64,000 nt of DNA from VFZN01 sp050249615 (GTDB lineage: Bacteria > Acidobacteriota > Vicinamibacteria > Vicinamibacterales > UBA2999). Position 1 is the first letter of the stretch. Every line of letters begins with the position of its first letter. Location: assembly GCA_050249615.1 (NCBI GenBank), contig JBFWQE010000010.1:5290-69289 (forward strand), written 5' to 3'. A program made the position numbers and the translations under genes. The notes under the pieces were generated by a model. That model searched no databases. It had not been told where the DNA came from and was given only the letters and a program-made list of their open reading frames with translations. Positions 24,975 to 33,371 of the stretch are shown piece by piece.

Positions 24975-26654
24975 GTGAGACACGCGGCGCTGGCGGCACT
25001 CATGGTCGGGGCACTGGTGGCGCTGCCGCACGCGCGCGGTGGGGAGGAGCCAGGTGCCAACCTGCAGCAACCGAGCGCCGGGGCTTCAGCCCCTGCCGCC
25101 GCGGATCCTCGCGTCGCGAAGCTCAAGGCGCTCCTCGACGCCGACGTCTCGTCGCCGGCCATGTACGACCTCGGCCAGCAGATGAACGACATGGTCTTCA
25201 GCTTCGGGGAGATCGGCTTCCAGGAGTTCGAGACGCAGAAGTACCTGGGCAAGGTCCTCCGCGAGCACGGGTTCACCGTCGAGGACGGCGTGGCCGGCAT
25301 CCCGACCGCGTGGGTGGCGCGATGGGGAAGCGGCAAGCCCGTCATCGCCTTCGGGTCCGACATCGACGGCATCCCGCAGGGGTCGCAGAAGCCGGGCGTT
25401 GCGTATCACGATCCGCTGGTCGAGGGCGCGCCCGGCCACGGCGAGGGACACAACTCCGGCACGCCGCTCAACATCGTTGCTGCGATCGCCGTGAAGCGCA
25501 TCATGGAACGCGAGAAGCTGCCCGGCACGCTGGTGATCTGGCCGGGGGTCGCCGAGGAGCTGCTGGGCACCAAGGCCTACTTCGTCCGGGCGGGCCTCTT
25601 CAAGGACGTGGACGCGGTGCTCTACAACCACGTGGGCTCGAACCTCTCCACGAGCTGGGGCGACGGCGGCGGCAGCGGCCTCGTGTCCGTGGAGTACACC
25701 TTCGAGGGCGAGACGGCACACAGCGCCGGCGCGCCCTGGCGCGGCCGCTCGGCGCTCGACGCCGTGGAGCTGATGGACCTGGGCTGGAACTACCGCCGCG
25801 AGCACCTGCGCCTCTCGCAGCGCACCCACTACGTCGTCACCAACGGCGGCGACCAGCCCAACGTCGTGCCGCGAAACGCCGGGGTCTGGTACTACTTCCG
25901 CGAAACCGACTACGACTCGGTGAAGAACATGTGGGACATCGGCGACAAGATGGCCGAGGGCGCGGCGCTCATGACCAACACGAAGTGGTCGTCCCGTGTG
26001 CTCGGCACCGCGTGGCCGCGGCACACCAACCGCACGCTCGCCGAGACGATGTACGCGAACATCCAGCACGTCGGCCTGCCGCAGTGGAGCGAGGCGGACA
26101 TCGCGCTCGCGAAGGCGACGCAGCGCGTGATGAAGGTGCCCGAGATCGGCCTGGCCACCGGCCCTATCGGCCCGCTCCGCGGGCGCGAGCGCATCCCGGA
26201 CGAGGAGAAGTTCGGCGGGCCCTCGGACGACATCGGCGACGTCACCTGGAACGTGCCCACCGTCTCGCTCAGCTACCCGGCGAACTTCCAGGCCGGCCCG
26301 GGGCACAACTGGGCGAACGCGATCCCGATGGCGACGCCCATCGCGCACAAGGGCGTCAACGCCGGCGCGCGCGTGCAGGCGCTCACGGCGCTCGACCTCG
26401 TGCTGCGCCCCGAGCTGCTGAAGCAGGCGCGCGACTACTTCGAGAACGTGCAGCTGAAGCAGCGCACGTATACGCCGTTCATCCGCGAGAGCGACCAGCC
26501 GGCCATCTGGATGAACAAGGCGACGATGGATCGGTACCGGCCCGAGATGCGGAAGTACTATTTCGACGCGACGAAGTACAAGACCTACCTCGACCAGATG
26601 AAGGACATGTTCGGGTATACGTACCCGGAGGTTCGCACGGGGGAAGCACGATAG
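24975..26654 (+). CDS. Exported M20 peptidase/amidohydrolase, AbgB-like
   Basis: A 559-residue protein starting with GTG 24975, which has a ribosome site (cggagg) six bases upstream and begins a signal peptide (VRHAALAALMVGALVALPHA). The catalytic part shows the M20 pattern: GSDIDGIPQGSQ, GHGEGHNSGTPLN, WPGVAEELLGTKAYFVRAG, and the dimerisation/lid region with GETAHSAGAPWRGRSALDA. It resembles AbgB, the p-aminobenzoyl-glutamate hydrolase subunit, and related peptidases. No AbgA or AbgT homologue is next to it. An upstream in-frame ATG (24897) lies before the -10 box and is rejected. Confidence 0.9.
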   Translation: MRHAALAALMVGALVALPHARGGEEPGANLQQPSAGASAPAAADPRVAKLKALLDADVSSPAMYDLGQQMNDMVFSFGEIGFQEFETQKYLGKVLREHGFTVEDGVAGIPTAWVARWGSGKPVIAFGSDIDGIPQGSQKPGVAYHDPLVEGAPGHGEGHNSGTPLNIVAAIAVKRIMEREKLPGTLVIWPGVAEELLGTKAYFVRAGLFKDVDAVLYNHVGSNLSTSWGDGGGSGLVSVEYTFEGETAHSAGAPWRGRSALDAVELMDLGWNYRREHLRLSQRTHYVVTNGGDQPNVVPRNAGVWYYFRETDYDSVKNMWDIGDKMAEGAALMTNTKWSSRVLGTAWPRHTNRTLAETMYANIQHVGLPQWSEADIALAKATQRVMKVPEIGLATGPIGPLRGRERIPDEEKFGGPSDDIGDVTWNVPTVSLSYPANFQAGPGHNWANAIPMATPIAHKGVNAGARVQALTALDLVLRPELLKQARDYFENVQLKQRTYTPFIRESDQPAIWMNKATMDRYRPEMRKYYFDATKYKTYLDQMKDMFGYTYPEVRTGEAR

Positions 26655-26674
26655 TTCAAGGCACGAAGGTTCGG

Positions 26675-27445
26675 CTGCGGCCGCTGCTGCTGCCGGTCGA
26701 GCACGGTGGCTGGGGGTTCCTGTTCGAGCCCATCGTCATGGCCCTGGTGGCGGTGCCCTCGGCGGCGACGGTGCTGCTCGCCCTGACAGCCTTCGCGCTG
26801 TTTCTCTCCAGGCAGCCGCTCAAGGTCGCGATCGAGGACACGCGCCGCCGGAGGCGCGTCCCACGCACGAAGGCGGCGTGGGCGATTGCCCTGGGCTACC
26901 TGCTCGTGGCGGGCGCAGGCGTCGGCAGCGCCGTCATGGTTGCCCCGTATCCCTTCTGGGCCGTCGCCGCGCTGCTGGCGCCGCTCGGTTTCGTCACGCT
27001 CTGGTTCGATGCGCGCGGCGAGAGCCGCAACCTGATCCCTGAGCTCGCGGGCGCCACGGCGCTTGCCGGCCTGGCATGCGCGGCAGGCCTCGCCGCCGGG
27101 CTCACGTGGCCTCTCGCCTTGTCTTTCTGGGTGTCAGCCCTCGTTCGCGTGGTGCCCGCCATTGTCACCGTCCGCGAGCGGGTGCAGCGGCTGCACGGCG
27201 AGGCGCCGCGGACGTTCGGCCCCGCCGCCTCTCACGCGCTCGCGCTGTCGGTCGCCGCGGGGCTTGCGCTGTCGGGCCTCATGCCGCCAGCCGTGGGCGT
27301 CATCGCGCTGCTGCTGGCACTGCGCGCGGCCTGGGAGCTGCGCCCGGCCGCGCCGGCCACGACCGCGATGCGCATCGGCATCCGCGAGCTCGTCACAGGG
27401 CTCGTAGCCGCTGCGGCGATTGGCCTGGCCTGGCGACTCGCGTGA
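26675..27445 (+). CDS. YwiC-like membrane protein with a non-standard or damaged start
   Basis: A YwiC-family protein with about eight membrane helices and the conserved LLPVEHGGWGFLFEP block at its start and SRQPLKVAIEDTRRRRR after the second helix. The problem is the start: no ATG, GTG or TTG occurs in frame between the M20 stop and the conserved block. The candidates are CTG 26675, preceded by gaaggt, and ATA 26651. The next ATG (26738) would remove the conserved block. The region is a copy of the tandem repeat found upstream of the M20 gene, which may have replaced the original start. Function of the family is unknown. Confidence 0.65.
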   Translation: MRPLLLPVEHGGWGFLFEPIVMALVAVPSAATVLLALTAFALFLSRQPLKVAIEDTRRRRRVPRTKAAWAIALGYLLVAGAGVGSAVMVAPYPFWAVAALLAPLGFVTLWFDARGESRNLIPELAGATALAGLACAAGLAAGLTWPLALSFWVSALVRVVPAIVTVRERVQRLHGEAPRTFGPAASHALALSVAAGLALSGLMPPAVGVIALLLALRAAWELRPAAPATTAMRIGIRELVTGLVAAAAIGLAWRLA

Positions 27446-27470
27446 GGAACCTCCACCTCGCCTGACCAGT

Positions 27471-27545
27471 GATCCCTGACCGCCGATCCTGCGCCCCCGA
27501 ATCCTCGATCCCTGATCCCTGAGATCCCTGATCCCTGATCCCTGC
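27471..27545. repeat. gatccctg tandem array
   Basis: Seven to eight irregular units of gatccctga between the convergent YwiC-like and malate synthase genes. No stem-loop terminator is seen. Confidence 0.8.
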
Positions 27546-27559
27546 CGCCTGCCCCCTGC

Positions 27560-29449
27560 CTACCCCCTGGCCCAGTCCAGGTTCTCTGTCAGCCGCGTCC
27601 CGTCACGCCTGAAGGCCTCCACCAGCCGCTGGATCCGCCGCTCGGCCTCCGCGAGGTCGTGATTGTCCAGGTTGGCGTTCAGCAGGTCGATGTACCACGG
27701 CAGCTTCAGCGGATCCTTCACGTAGGCCTCGACGATGGCCCGTGCGATGGGTAACGTCGTCGTCTTCGAGACGTCGTACACGTCGCGATCGCTGGCGTGG
27801 AGCAGCTTGTCGTACTCCTCGTGGAGCAGCCGTTCGAAGAGTGCCATCGAGAAACGATCGCCGGTCCGCGTGCCGGTGGCGGCATCGTCGTCGGTGACGG
27901 CAGCGTCCTTGTGCAGCCATTCCCAGAGGATGCTCAGCCGAATCTCGCCCGTCGCCATGTCCTCCATCAGGTAGAGCACGTCGTCGTTGCCGAAGAAGTC
28001 CGCGGGCTTGAGTGCGGCGGCCTGGAGGCCCTGGCCGAACGCGTTGCCGTACTGGATGGCCACGCTCAGCAGATCGCGAGCGCCGCGAACCGTGCGCGGG
28101 GCCGGCTCCAGGAGCAGCAGCCCGTCGGCATCCGCCGGCGTATAGGTGAGCGGCGGGAACGGCCGCCCGAGCTGGTTCTCCTGGCCGACGCGCTCCCACA
28201 CCGGGCGGACGATGTGCACCATCTTCCAGTGGGCGACCCACTTGCCGCTGGCGCCCTCGCGCTGCTCGCGCTCGGCCCCGGCGACGGCGCGCTTCATCCC
28301 GGCTTCCACGCCGGCGGGCGAGCCCACGGGGATGTTGGGTTCCATGCCGCCCTGCCAGAGGGCGTACTGGCCTTTCCGGTCCGGCGTGTTGACCGCCCGC
28401 CGCACGCGGTCCTCGTAGTGCCGCATGTAGCCGTAGGTCATCGTGATGGCGTCGATGTTGGGATTGACGAAGTCCGAATCCCAGCTCATCGCGTCGGACA
28501 CGCTGTTGATGTAGTCCCAACGACCGGTGTTGAAACCCACGAAGCGCCGGCCGAGCGCGGCGCGGATCTCCATCAACTGGAAGCACGCTTCGATCTGCTC
28601 GACGAGCACGTACGTCTTGACGCTGCTCCCCGGCAGGCCGAGGTGCTGCTCGAGGGCCGAAAGCACGTCGTGCCACAGGGCCGCCTCCTCGGCGGTCTGG
28701 ATCTTGGGGAGGTACAGCACCAGCGACGCTCCTCGATCGCGCAGGGCGCGCTGGTTGTGCACGATGTACAACGTCGCGTCCACGATCGACGCCGAGAACC
28801 CCGTACCGTCGCTCCATCGAACGTGCCGGTCGTCGAGATGCAGGCCACGTGCCCTGAAGATCGTCGTGGTGAATTCGAGCTGGCGGCGCCAGTCCGGGAT
28901 GGTGGCACGGCCGAAGAAGCCCTCGGCCCAGCGGTTCATCTCGCCCGCTACCTGCTCGGCGACTCGCAGGAACATCTCGTCGCGGTGGATGGCGAGCCGC
29001 AGGCTCCGCTGGTTGTCGAGCGACATCGTGGACACCTGTCCCAGCGCGTCTTCGCCGTCGAACATCCACCCATCGGCTCCCGAGAGCAGCGCGTAGGACA
29101 CGTTCCGCAGGTTCTGCGAGACCGGCGCGTTGGGACGCGCGCCGGGACCCGTGCCCTGGATCCACTGCCGCCGCAGATCGGCGGGGATGGGGCTGCCCTC
29201 GAAGTCGCCGTCGCGTGCCTGCTGCACGGTGAGCGCGGTGCGGCCGATGCGCGCCGCTGGGTCGAGGAAGCCGATCCGGCGATGCTCGCGAGCGCGTGCC
29301 GACCGACGCTCGATGCGGGCAGCCATCAGGGCGTGCCGGTCCTCGTCCAGCGGTGCGAGCGAGCGGAGCGCGTTCAGGACATCGGGCGTGTAGACGTCGG
29401 CGTAGGCGTCGGCGAGCGGGCCGCGGATCTCGAGCGATGGCTGCGGCAT
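27560..29449 (-). CDS. aceB: Malate synthase
   Basis: A 629-residue protein of the malate synthase A type, longer than the usual 530. ADGWMFDGEDAL, VLYLPKIQTAEEA, VLVEQIEACFQLMEIRAAL, GFNTGRWDYINS and GKWVAHWKMVHI correspond to the barrel, and LYLMEDMATGEIRLSILWEW to the catalytic Asp loop. It condenses glyoxylate with acetyl-CoA. ATG 29449 lies 16 bp after the transporter stop. No isocitrate lyase is in the window; the neighbours instead supply glyoxylate from oxalate, see the oxalate finding. Confidence 0.85.
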   Translation of the reverse strand: MPQPSLEIRGPLADAYADVYTPDVLNALRSLAPLDEDRHALMAARIERRSARAREHRRIGFLDPAARIGRTALTVQQARDGDFEGSPIPADLRRQWIQGTGPGARPNAPVSQNLRNVSYALLSGADGWMFDGEDALGQVSTMSLDNQRSLRLAIHRDEMFLRVAEQVAGEMNRWAEGFFGRATIPDWRRQLEFTTTIFRARGLHLDDRHVRWSDGTGFSASIVDATLYIVHNQRALRDRGASLVLYLPKIQTAEEAALWHDVLSALEQHLGLPGSSVKTYVLVEQIEACFQLMEIRAALGRRFVGFNTGRWDYINSVSDAMSWDSDFVNPNIDAITMTYGYMRHYEDRVRRAVNTPDRKGQYALWQGGMEPNIPVGSPAGVEAGMKRAVAGAEREQREGASGKWVAHWKMVHIVRPVWERVGQENQLGRPFPPLTYTPADADGLLLLEPAPRTVRGARDLLSVAIQYGNAFGQGLQAAALKPADFFGNDDVLYLMEDMATGEIRLSILWEWLHKDAAVTDDDAATGTRTGDRFSMALFERLLHEEYDKLLHASDRDVYDVSKTTTLPIARAIVEAYVKDPLKLPWYIDLLNANLDNHDLAEAERRIQRLVEAFRRDGTRLTENLDWARG

Positions 29450-29465
29450 GGCGGTCGTGCCCCGC

Positions 29466-30701
29466 CTACTTCGCGCCGGCCGGTGCCCCCACGACGACAC
29501 GGCTCGGCGACGTGGAGGCGCGAAGCGCCATCGCCATCCCGGCCGCCGCCAGCGCCATCAGCGCGCTGCCATAGAAGCCCGCCGTCCAGCTCCCGGACTG
29601 CTCGTAGAGCAGGGCGCCCAGCCATCCGCCGAGGATGGAGGCGACGCCCTTGGCGGTGTACAGCACGGCGTAGTTCGAGGTGGCGTGCTTGCTGCCGAAG
29701 TAGTCGCCGCACGTGGCGGGGAAGAGCGAGAAGATCTGGCCCCAGGTGAAGTAGACCAGCACCAGCGTGAAGGCGAACCACCCCGCGGAGCGCGACCCGA
29801 CCGCGACGACCAGGAACAGGCAGACCGCCTGGGCCAGGAAGGTGAGGATCATCGTGTTCTCGCGGCCCAGCCGATCCGAGGCCCAGCCCCAGAAGATGCG
29901 GCTGGCGCCGTTGGCCAGGGGGCTGAGCGTCGCGGCCAGCGTGAGAGCCGCAGCCGTCAGGCCCCATGACCGGGACATGGGGCCGGCGTTGGCGGTGACG
30001 AGCAGGCCGCCGGTGGCCATCAGCACGAACATCACGTACATGAAATAGAACTGGGGCGTGCGCAGCATCTCGAGCGTGGTGAAATGCCGGCGGCCGACGG
30101 ACTGCACCGTGGTTGCGGCCGCCTGCGGCGAGACCGTGACCTTCGGCGGGTGCCGCAGGAACTGCGCCACGGTGAGGATCACGAGCCCCTGGAAGAGGCC
30201 GGTGGCGATGAAGGCCGACCGATAGCCGCTGGTGCCGATGATCCACTGGATGACGGGGATGAACAGCGCCGTGCCGCCGCCGAAGCCGGCGGCCATGATG
30301 CCGGAGGCGAGGCCGCGGCGGTCCTTGAACCACTTCAGCGCCGACCCGATCGACCCGCTGTAGACGAACGCGGCACCGACGCCCGCGAGGCAGTAGAGCG
30401 CATAGAGCATCGGCAGCGACGTGGCGTAGCCCATCCCGGCCCACCCGAGCCCGCAGAGCAGCCCGGCGGCGCTGATGAACCCGCGCGGCCCCAGGCGATC
30501 GATGAGCCACCCGTCGAGGGGCTGGACCCACGTCTGGAACAGGATGAACAGCGTGAAGGCGAACTGAATGTCCGATAGGCGCCAGCCCGTGCCGGCCTGC
30601 AGCGGCTGGACGAAGAGCGTCCAGGCGTACTGGAGGTTGGCGATCATCACCATCGCGATGAGCGACGCCACCAGCTGGAACCACCGGTTGTGGATGTTCA
30701 C
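29466..30701 (-). CDS. MFS transporter of the oxalate/formate antiporter family
   Basis: A 411-residue protein with twelve predicted helices. The OFA pattern is clear: NLQYAWTLFVQPLQ in helix 1, FQTWVQPLDGWLIDRLGPR between helices 2 and 3, GSALKWFKDRRGLASGI, and GASRIFWGWASDRLGREN in the second half. The family includes OxlT, which exchanges oxalate for formate. The neighbouring oxalyl-CoA synthetase-like gene supports oxalate as substrate here. It is separated from the upstream PanE gene by 87 bp, which may hold an internal promoter. Confidence 0.85.
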   Translation of the reverse strand: MNIHNRWFQLVASLIAMVMIANLQYAWTLFVQPLQAGTGWRLSDIQFAFTLFILFQTWVQPLDGWLIDRLGPRGFISAAGLLCGLGWAGMGYATSLPMLYALYCLAGVGAAFVYSGSIGSALKWFKDRRGLASGIMAAGFGGGTALFIPVIQWIIGTSGYRSAFIATGLFQGLVILTVAQFLRHPPKVTVSPQAAATTVQSVGRRHFTTLEMLRTPQFYFMYVMFVLMATGGLLVTANAGPMSRSWGLTAAALTLAATLSPLANGASRIFWGWASDRLGRENTMILTFLAQAVCLFLVVAVGSRSAGWFAFTLVLVYFTWGQIFSLFPATCGDYFGSKHATSNYAVLYTAKGVASILGGWLGALLYEQSGSWTAGFYGSALMALAAAGMAMALRASTSPSRVVVGAPAGAK

Positions 30702-30788
30702 CCTTGCCTCCCTGGGGGGCCTGGCACGGTCGGCCCGAAAACGATGCAGATTCTGCAGCAGGTGGCAGGAACTGCTGCGAATTGGGCC

Positions 30789-31769
30789 CTATCGTGCCTG
30801 GCCCCGGTTATGTTCGTCCAGCAGCTTCGCGCAGGCGTAGACGGCGCGCGTCGCCGTCATCGGCAGGCCCATGCGCTCGCCCAGCTCCACCACCGCTCCC
30901 ACCACGGCTTCGATCTCCATCGGCCGGCCGGCCTCGAGATCCTGCAGCATGGAGGTCTTGTGCGCGCCGACCTTCTCGGCGCCCGCCATTCGCTGATCGA
31001 TGGAGATGGGGAGCTCGATGCCCAGTCTCGCCGCCACCGCCTCGGTCTCGACCATCAGCTCCCTTACAAGGCGCGACACGTCGGCGTGCCGCGCCAGCTC
31101 CTCCAGCGTGCCGCGCGTGAGTGCACTGATCGGGTTGAACGCGACGTTGCCGAGCAGCTTCACCCAGATCTCGTGGCGGAAGCGCGGCGTGACCGGGCAG
31201 CGGAAGCCTGCCGCGATCAACGCCTCGGCGATGCGCCGGGCCCGCTCGGACTTGCTGCCGTCCGGCTCCCCGAAGCTGATGCGATTCCCCTCGGTGTGGC
31301 GGATGACGCCCGGCTCCACGATATCGGTCGCGAAGTAGGCGAGGGACCCCACCACGCGCCGGGCCTCGATGTTCGCGGCAATCACGCCTCCGGGATCCAC
31401 GCGCTCGAGGCTCAGCCCCTCGAACTCACCGCCGCACCCCTGGAAGTACCACCACGGGATGCCGTTCTGCGTGCTCACCACCACGGTGTCGGGCCCGAGC
31501 AGCGGGTGGAGCGTGGGCGCGAGCGCCGTGAGACTGTGTGCCTTGACGCCGAGGAACACGACGTCACACGGACCGACGGCCGCGAGGTCGCCCGAGACGA
31601 CAGGCTGCACCGTGAAGTCGCCGTCGGGGCTCATCACCCGCAGCCCATGCTCCCGCATCGCGCGCAGGTGCGGACCGCGTGCGTGGAGGACGACATCGGC
31701 ACCCGCTTTGGCGAGCTTCGCGCCGATGTACCCGCCAATCGCCCCGGCCCCGACGATGACGATGCGCAT
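30789..31769 (-). CDS. panE: Ketopantoate-reductase-family enzyme, probable oxalyl-CoA reductase
   Basis: A 326-residue NADP-dependent enzyme. The Rossmann start MRIVIVGAGAIGGYIGAKL, GVKAHSLTAL, the catalytic Lys block EIWVKLLGNVAFNPISALT and the C-terminal helix with TSMLQDLEAGRPMEIEAVVG are the PanE signature. It lies 9 bp after the acyl-CoA synthetase. A PanE paralogue (panE2) is known, from Methylobacterium extorquens, to reduce oxalyl-CoA to glyoxylate, and the neighbours fit that pathway. A pantothenate role is the alternative, but no other pan gene is near. Confidence 0.85.
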   Translation of the reverse strand: MRIVIVGAGAIGGYIGAKLAKAGADVVLHARGPHLRAMREHGLRVMSPDGDFTVQPVVSGDLAAVGPCDVVFLGVKAHSLTALAPTLHPLLGPDTVVVSTQNGIPWWYFQGCGGEFEGLSLERVDPGGVIAANIEARRVVGSLAYFATDIVEPGVIRHTEGNRISFGEPDGSKSERARRIAEALIAAGFRCPVTPRFRHEIWVKLLGNVAFNPISALTRGTLEELARHADVSRLVRELMVETEAVAARLGIELPISIDQRMAGAEKVGAHKTSMLQDLEAGRPMEIEAVVGAVVELGERMGLPMTATRAVYACAKLLDEHNRGQAR

Positions 31770-31778
31770 CGGAGCGTG

Positions 31779-33296
31779 TCAGGCCTTCGGAGCGAACGCC
31801 TGGGCGACGACGCGGCGCTGGATCTTGCCCGTTGCCGTCCGCGGGATGGCCTCGGTGATGTGGATCTGCTTCGGCCGCTTGAACTCCGCGAGGCGTTCCC
31901 TGCAGAAGGCGTGCAGCTCGGTCTCGGCGACGGGCTCGCGCAGGACCACGGCCGCGGCCACTTCCTCGCCCCACGTCTGGTGCGGCACGCCGAAGCACAC
32001 CGCCTCGGCGATCGCCGGGTGGGTGAGCAGAACCTCGTCGATCTCACGCGGCGAGATCTTCTCGCCGCCCCGGTTGATCAGCTCCTTCAGCCGACCCACC
32101 AGCGTGAGGTACCCCTGCTCGTCGAGCACGCCCTGATCGCCGGTGCGGAACCAGCCGCCCTCGAAGAATGCCGTCGCATTGGCCTCGGGGTTGTTCTCGT
32201 AGCCCGTGATGACGTTGGGCCCGTGGATGCACACCTCGCCGCGCTCGCCCGGGGGCAGCTCGCGGCCCTGGTCGTCGCGGATACTGATCCGTACGTCGGT
32301 ACCCGGTCCGACCGAGCCGGGCACGCGCGTGCCCGGCGGCAGCGGGTTGGACGCCATCTGGTGCGCGGCCTCGGTCATGCCGTAGGCCTCGAGCACCGGC
32401 GCGCCGAAGGCGGCTTCGAGGTCGTGCATGACCTGCGGCGGCAACGATGCGCTGCACGATCGGATGAAGCGCAGCTTTCCGGCGCCGGCCGGAGGCGGCT
32501 CGCCAGGCTTCACCCGCGCCAGCAGCAGCTGGTGGATGGTGGGCACTGCCGAGTACCACGTGGCGCCGGCTTCCTGGGCGACCCTCCAGAACGAGAGGGG
32601 CGAGAACTTTGCCGGCACGACCACGGTACCGCCCGTGGCGAGCGTGGCCAGCGTGGAGGCGACCAGGCCGTGGACGTGGAAGAGCGGCATCACGCAGAGC
32701 GAGACATCGTCCGGCGTGAGCGCGTAGCTGCGCGCGACGTTCTGCGCCGAGATGGTGAGGTTCGCGTGGCTGAGCGGCACGCGCTTGGGTCTCCCGGTGC
32801 TCCCGCTGGTGTGCAGGATGAGCGCCACGTCGTCGATGCGAGGCGGCTCTACCGGTGTGCGCGCCGACACGCCGCGGAGCGACACGACGCCCTCGGGGCT
32901 CGTGTCCACGGTGAGGATCGGCACCGAGCCGGCCGCCTGCCGGGCCTCGTCGATCCCCTCGGGCGGCAGGAGCAGCACCTTCGCGTTGGTGTCCTCGAGG
33001 TAGAAGAGGAACTCGTCTTCCTTGTAGCCCGGGTTGAGCGGCGCCGCGGTGCCGGCCGCCGACGCGGCCAGGAACGAGACCACCGTCGCGATGCCATTGG
33101 GGATGGCCATCCCCACGCGGTCACCCCGACGGATGCCGGCGGCCGCGAGCGCCTCGGCCAGGTCCTGCACCTGCCGGCGCAGCTCGCCGTAGGTGAGGCG
33201 GACGTTCAGGTCGGGCTGGACGAGGGCCGTCCGGTCCGCCGGAATCGGCTCCAGCAGGCCGGACAGTGTGGTCGGCACAGACGTGGTGGCGCTCAT
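31779..33296 (-). CDS. Acyl-CoA synthetase of the AAE3 type, probable oxalate-CoA ligase
   Basis: A 505-residue AMP-forming ligase. P-loop LILHTSGSTGRPKRVPLSH, YGMTEAAHQMASNPLPPG, WFRTGDQGVLDEQGYL and the terminal PRTATGKIQRR are present. Plant AAE3 and yeast Pcs60, which activate oxalate, share the blocks AGATWYSAVPTIHQLLL and LRFIRSCSASLPP seen here. Activation of oxalate to oxalyl-CoA is therefore the best prediction. It heads the operon with reductase, antiporter and malate synthase. Specificity cannot be proven from motifs alone. Confidence 0.85.
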   Translation of the reverse strand: MSATTSVPTTLSGLLEPIPADRTALVQPDLNVRLTYGELRRQVQDLAEALAAAGIRRGDRVGMAIPNGIATVVSFLAASAAGTAAPLNPGYKEDEFLFYLEDTNAKVLLLPPEGIDEARQAAGSVPILTVDTSPEGVVSLRGVSARTPVEPPRIDDVALILHTSGSTGRPKRVPLSHANLTISAQNVARSYALTPDDVSLCVMPLFHVHGLVASTLATLATGGTVVVPAKFSPLSFWRVAQEAGATWYSAVPTIHQLLLARVKPGEPPPAGAGKLRFIRSCSASLPPQVMHDLEAAFGAPVLEAYGMTEAAHQMASNPLPPGTRVPGSVGPGTDVRISIRDDQGRELPPGERGEVCIHGPNVITGYENNPEANATAFFEGGWFRTGDQGVLDEQGYLTLVGRLKELINRGGEKISPREIDEVLLTHPAIAEAVCFGVPHQTWGEEVAAAVVLREPVAETELHAFCRERLAEFKRPKQIHITEAIPRTATGKIQRRVVAQAFAPKA

Positions 33297-33371
33297 GGGG
33301 GCTACGTTCCTTCCAGGAAGGTGGGCGCCCAGTCTGCCACGAAGCGGACCTTTACGGAAGATCCGCGTGCG

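Noticed and set aside
27560..29449. Possible malate synthase G instead of the A type because of the length (629 residues).
   Set aside because: The MEDMATGEIR and GRWDYINS blocks and their order match the A type, and the inserted domain of the G type is not seen.
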